A stretch of DNA of 64,000 nt. Origin: Mycolicibacterium sp. P9-64. GTDB taxonomy: Bacteria; Actinomycetota; Actinomycetes; Mycobacteriales; Mycobacteriaceae. Of the stretch, positions 62,304 to 64,000 are shown one piece after another; within the stretch, counting starts at the first letter, position 1; each line of letters starts with the position of its first letter. Made by a program: the position numbers and the translations under genes. The notes beneath the pieces are model-generated. The model saw only the letters and a program-made list of their open reading frames with translations. It did not search any database and was not told the DNA's origin. The stretch is from the NCBI RefSeq assembly GCF_008329605.1, contig NZ_NPKO01000013.1, positions 1-64,000 on the forward strand. Direction: 5' to 3'.

Positions 62304-63593
62304 TCAGTCGTCTGCGACCGTGAGTCCGTGGTCGAGGGCGTCCGCGATCTTCTTGATGTCGTCGGCGGTGGCGATGAGAGGCGGGGCGATGAACAAAGAG
62401 GTTTGTTCCCCGCTGGTCGTGATGAGCACGTCGGCCTCCAGCGCCCGGGCTGCAACGCGACTGGCCAACGGCTCGGCCTCTTCGCCATGCCAGGTGCGCC
62501 AATCTGGGCCGTTCAACTCCACGGTCCAATGCAGACCGCGACCGTCGATCCGCCGGACGCAGGTGTGCCTTGCGGCGATTCGGCGCATCTGCTCCTCCAT
62601 GATGGGTTCGAGTTCCGTTGCGCGCCTATAGATGCCGTCGCGCTCGGACACGCGCAGATGAGCCCGGATTGCTGCCACCTGAACGGGATGCCCGCGAAAC
62701 GTGCTGTACGTCTGCCATGTCTTCCCAGTCAGGCGCTCGACGATTTCCTTTGAGAACAGGACCGCGCCGGCTGCAGCGCCACCGGCGGCCAGCGGCTTGC
62801 CCATCGTGACAATGTCGGGTCTGGACTGCCCTTTGTGAAACTGCTGCCAGCCGCCCACGCGGCCGAAGCCGGTGACCGTCTCGTCGGCGATCCAGATGGT
62901 GCCCTTGTCACGGGCAATGGCCGCAACACGATCCTGGTACTGGGGCGAATGGTATGTGCCGCCCTGGCTGTAGTCGAGGATCACTGCCGCACTTCGGCCG
63001 ATCTTCTCGGATGCGTCGGCAATCCAGTCGTCACCGGCGGTCGGGTCCGGTTGACCAGTGATGCGCCCACTCGTCGGCGCGGCAATGGTGTGCACGGGCG
63101 CCATCGGCGGTGGTGCTGCGACTCCTCCAGCAATCGCGGTCAGGCCGCCGTGCCACTGCGGCTGCACGGTCATGCTGCGGGCAAGCCCGGCGCCGCCGTG
63201 ATAGGCGCGTTCGCGCGTGGTGAGGTCCGGTCGACCAGTAAGCGCCTGGCACAACGCAAGTGCGACATCGTTGGCCTCGGACGCGCTGATGAAGAAGCGG
63301 ACCGCGCCGATCCAGTCCTCGTCTAGGAACCCGATCCGGATGAGGTCCTCGGCTGCGGCGCCACGGTCCTCCCAACCCCAGCCTTCATTCACGACTGGAG
63401 CGGCGGCGGCGGCGCGAACGGCTTCGACGATTTCGGGGTGGCAGTGACCAAGTGGTGCGGCTGTGTTGCTGGCGTCGATGACAAGTCGGCCGTCGGCGAG
63501 TTTGAAGTGGACGCCTTCCCCACCGACGACCTTGGGCACGGCGGCTTTGCCCGACGTGAGGCTGGTCGCGAGCAGGCGAGTCGAGGTGGCCAT
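62304..63593 (-). CDS. Class III PLP-dependent aminotransferase
   Basis: This 429-residue protein reads DASNTAAPLGHCHPEIVEAV, FFISASEANDVALALCQALTGR, AVILDYSQGGTYHSPQY, IWIADETVTGFGRVGGW and the PLP lysine in IVTMGKPLAAGGAAAGAVLF. These are the class III (4-aminobutyrate/glutamate-semialdehyde type) landmarks. The acceptor and donor are unknown. It is overlapped by the tautomerase-like gene upstream (ATGA), so the two are one operon running leftward, divergent from the gene at 63960. Confidence 0.92.
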   Translation of the reverse strand: MATSTRLLATSLTSGKAAVPKVVGGEGVHFKLADGRLVIDASNTAAPLGHCHPEIVEAVRAAAAAPVVNEGWGWEDRGAAAEDLIRIGFLDEDWIGAVRFFISASEANDVALALCQALTGRPDLTTRERAYHGGAGLARSMTVQPQWHGGLTAIAGGVAAPPPMAPVHTIAAPTSGRITGQPDPTAGDDWIADASEKIGRSAAVILDYSQGGTYHSPQYQDRVAAIARDKGTIWIADETVTGFGRVGGWQQFHKGQSRPDIVTMGKPLAAGGAAAGAVLFSKEIVERLTGKTWQTYSTFRGHPVQVAAIRAHLRVSERDGIYRRATELEPIMEEQMRRIAARHTCVRRIDGRGLHWTVELNGPDWRTWHGEEAEPLASRVAARALEADVLITTSGEQTSLFIAPPLIATADDIKKIADALDHGLTVADD

Positions 63594-63781
63594 CAGATCC
63601 GCGCCTTGCCGCCGAAGCCCCAGTTGGGACGGGGTACGCCAGTGAGGACGATTTCGGTCTCGCGGCCGACCTCTTCACCGTAGGTGTCGGCCATTGCCTG
63701 AGTGATGCGTTCGATCAGCGCGGCAGCCTTTTCGGCGTCCTCGAACCGAGACTGAAACGCCTTGACTTCGATGAATGGCAT
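63593..63781 (-). CDS. 4-oxalocrotonate tautomerase-like protein
   Basis: This 62-residue protein starts MPFIEVKAF, giving the catalytic N-terminal Pro after Met removal, and continues FEDAEKAAALIERITQAMAD and IVLTGVPRPNWGFGGK, the short tautomerase fold. It catalyses keto-enol tautomerisation. A longer start upstream would bury the Pro, so this ATG is preferred; AAGGAAG lies before it. Coupled to the aminotransferase gene by ATGA. Confidence 0.9.
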   Translation of the reverse strand: MPFIEVKAFQSRFEDAEKAAALIERITQAMADTYGEEVGRETEIVLTGVPRPNWGFGGKARI

Positions 63782-63860
63782 GGAGCACTTCCTTCTGGGA
63801 CGTGGCGTCGCGACGCCGTGGCGGTCCGTCAATGAGAACATATTCTTGGGTAACTGTCGA

Positions 63861-63900
63861 CAGACTATTGTTAGCAGCTAGCAATATGGGTATGGTGTGG
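63861..63900 (+). promoter_or_regulatory. Promoter-like block shared with 58951-58980
   Basis: TTGTTAGCAG with an adjacent palindrome TTGTTAGCAGCTAGCAA-like core, followed by TATGGTGTG 13 bases later. It lies in the divergent region before the gene starting at 63960. Confidence 0.5.
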
Positions 63901-63959
63901 CATGACCGGGCTGCAGTCGCAGGGTCGGCCGACTTCTTCTAGATGAGTGAGGTGTGAGC

Positions 63960-64000
63960 GTGACAACTGTCGACAACGCCGTAGTGGACGTGACGTCTCT
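63960..64000 (+). CDS. Start of an unidentified gene (partial)
   Basis: A GTG after GAGG opens the frame MTTVDNAVVDVTS, which runs off the window end. Too short to identify. By position it belongs to the catabolic cluster and shares the promoter-like block of the ThDP enzyme gene. Confidence 0.5.
   Translation, partial: MTTVDNAVVDVTS

Noticed and set aside
1..64000. CRISPR array, tRNA, rRNA or riboswitch
   Set aside because: No regularly spaced identical repeats, no CCA-type cloverleaf or conserved rRNA/riboswitch cores noticed. The twelve elements are kilobases apart and are regulatory rather than CRISPR repeats.

Overview
The window reads as a high-GC actinobacterial chromosome segment, most probably from a rapidly growing Mycobacterium/Mycolicibacterium-type organism. 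The supports are the mycobacterial-type proteins (PknH-like sensor domain, DUF2510/DUF4352 protein, UsfY-like protein, DUF5709, DUF6510), the GTG/TTG starts and the many ATGA/GTGA overlapping operons. There are no rRNA or tRNA genes and no CRISPR array that I can see. Identities are by eye from protein motifs; no database search was run.

Layout. 1-5 kb: the end of a PntB-type transhydrogenase gene, a flavin-reductase pair, a PfkA paralogue, a decayed IS21-type istB and a VIT-family metal transporter. 5-16.8 kb: a gene-poor, decayed accessory zone. It holds a Cys-containing small protein, a truncated PknH-like sensor domain, a DUF4352-type membrane protein, an AAA ATPase with an apparent internal deletion, and a coiled-coil membrane protein. 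Two direct copies of a ~215-bp iteron-rich repeat with a perfect hairpin lie at 9.1 and 16.5 kb.

16.8-56.5 kb: the most striking part. Twelve transcription units in 40 kb are each preceded by the same composite element, TCACCC-GGGTGA - N10/11 - GGGYGA - N7 - TCACCC (four copies of one hexamer in fixed orientation and spacing). The genes behind these elements form a coherent redox and thiol-defence set. They include an RclC/YkgB-like membrane protein plus an Lpd/RclA-like flavoprotein, MsrB, MsrA and transaldolase, a type-2 NADH dehydrogenase-like protein, thioredoxin with a cysteine-less thioredoxin-reductase-like protein, and a cytochrome oxidase subunit I paralogue. Further members are a sulfite-oxidase-fold molybdoenzyme with a flavin reductase, DoxX and cupin proteins, SDR and MDR oxidoreductases, a hydroxylaminobenzene-mutase-like protein, small Cys-rich proteins, a thiolase and two ECF sigma factors. 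In the middle, without the element, sit two large ATP-dependent LuxR-type (STAND) regulators. One has MalT architecture, and the repeated hexamer resembles the classical MalT box. I infer a stress regulon packed into one island, probably for oxidative or reactive-chlorine stress. Duplicated modules, one frameshifted SDR and two chimeric small genes show that it grew by module duplication and recombination.

57-64 kb: an IS3 orfA remnant, then an amino-acid/keto-acid catabolic cluster. It contains a Leu/Val-type dehydrogenase, a ThDP enzyme, serine hydroxymethyltransferase, a class III aminotransferase and a tautomerase. Two divergent intergenic regions there share a promoter-like block.
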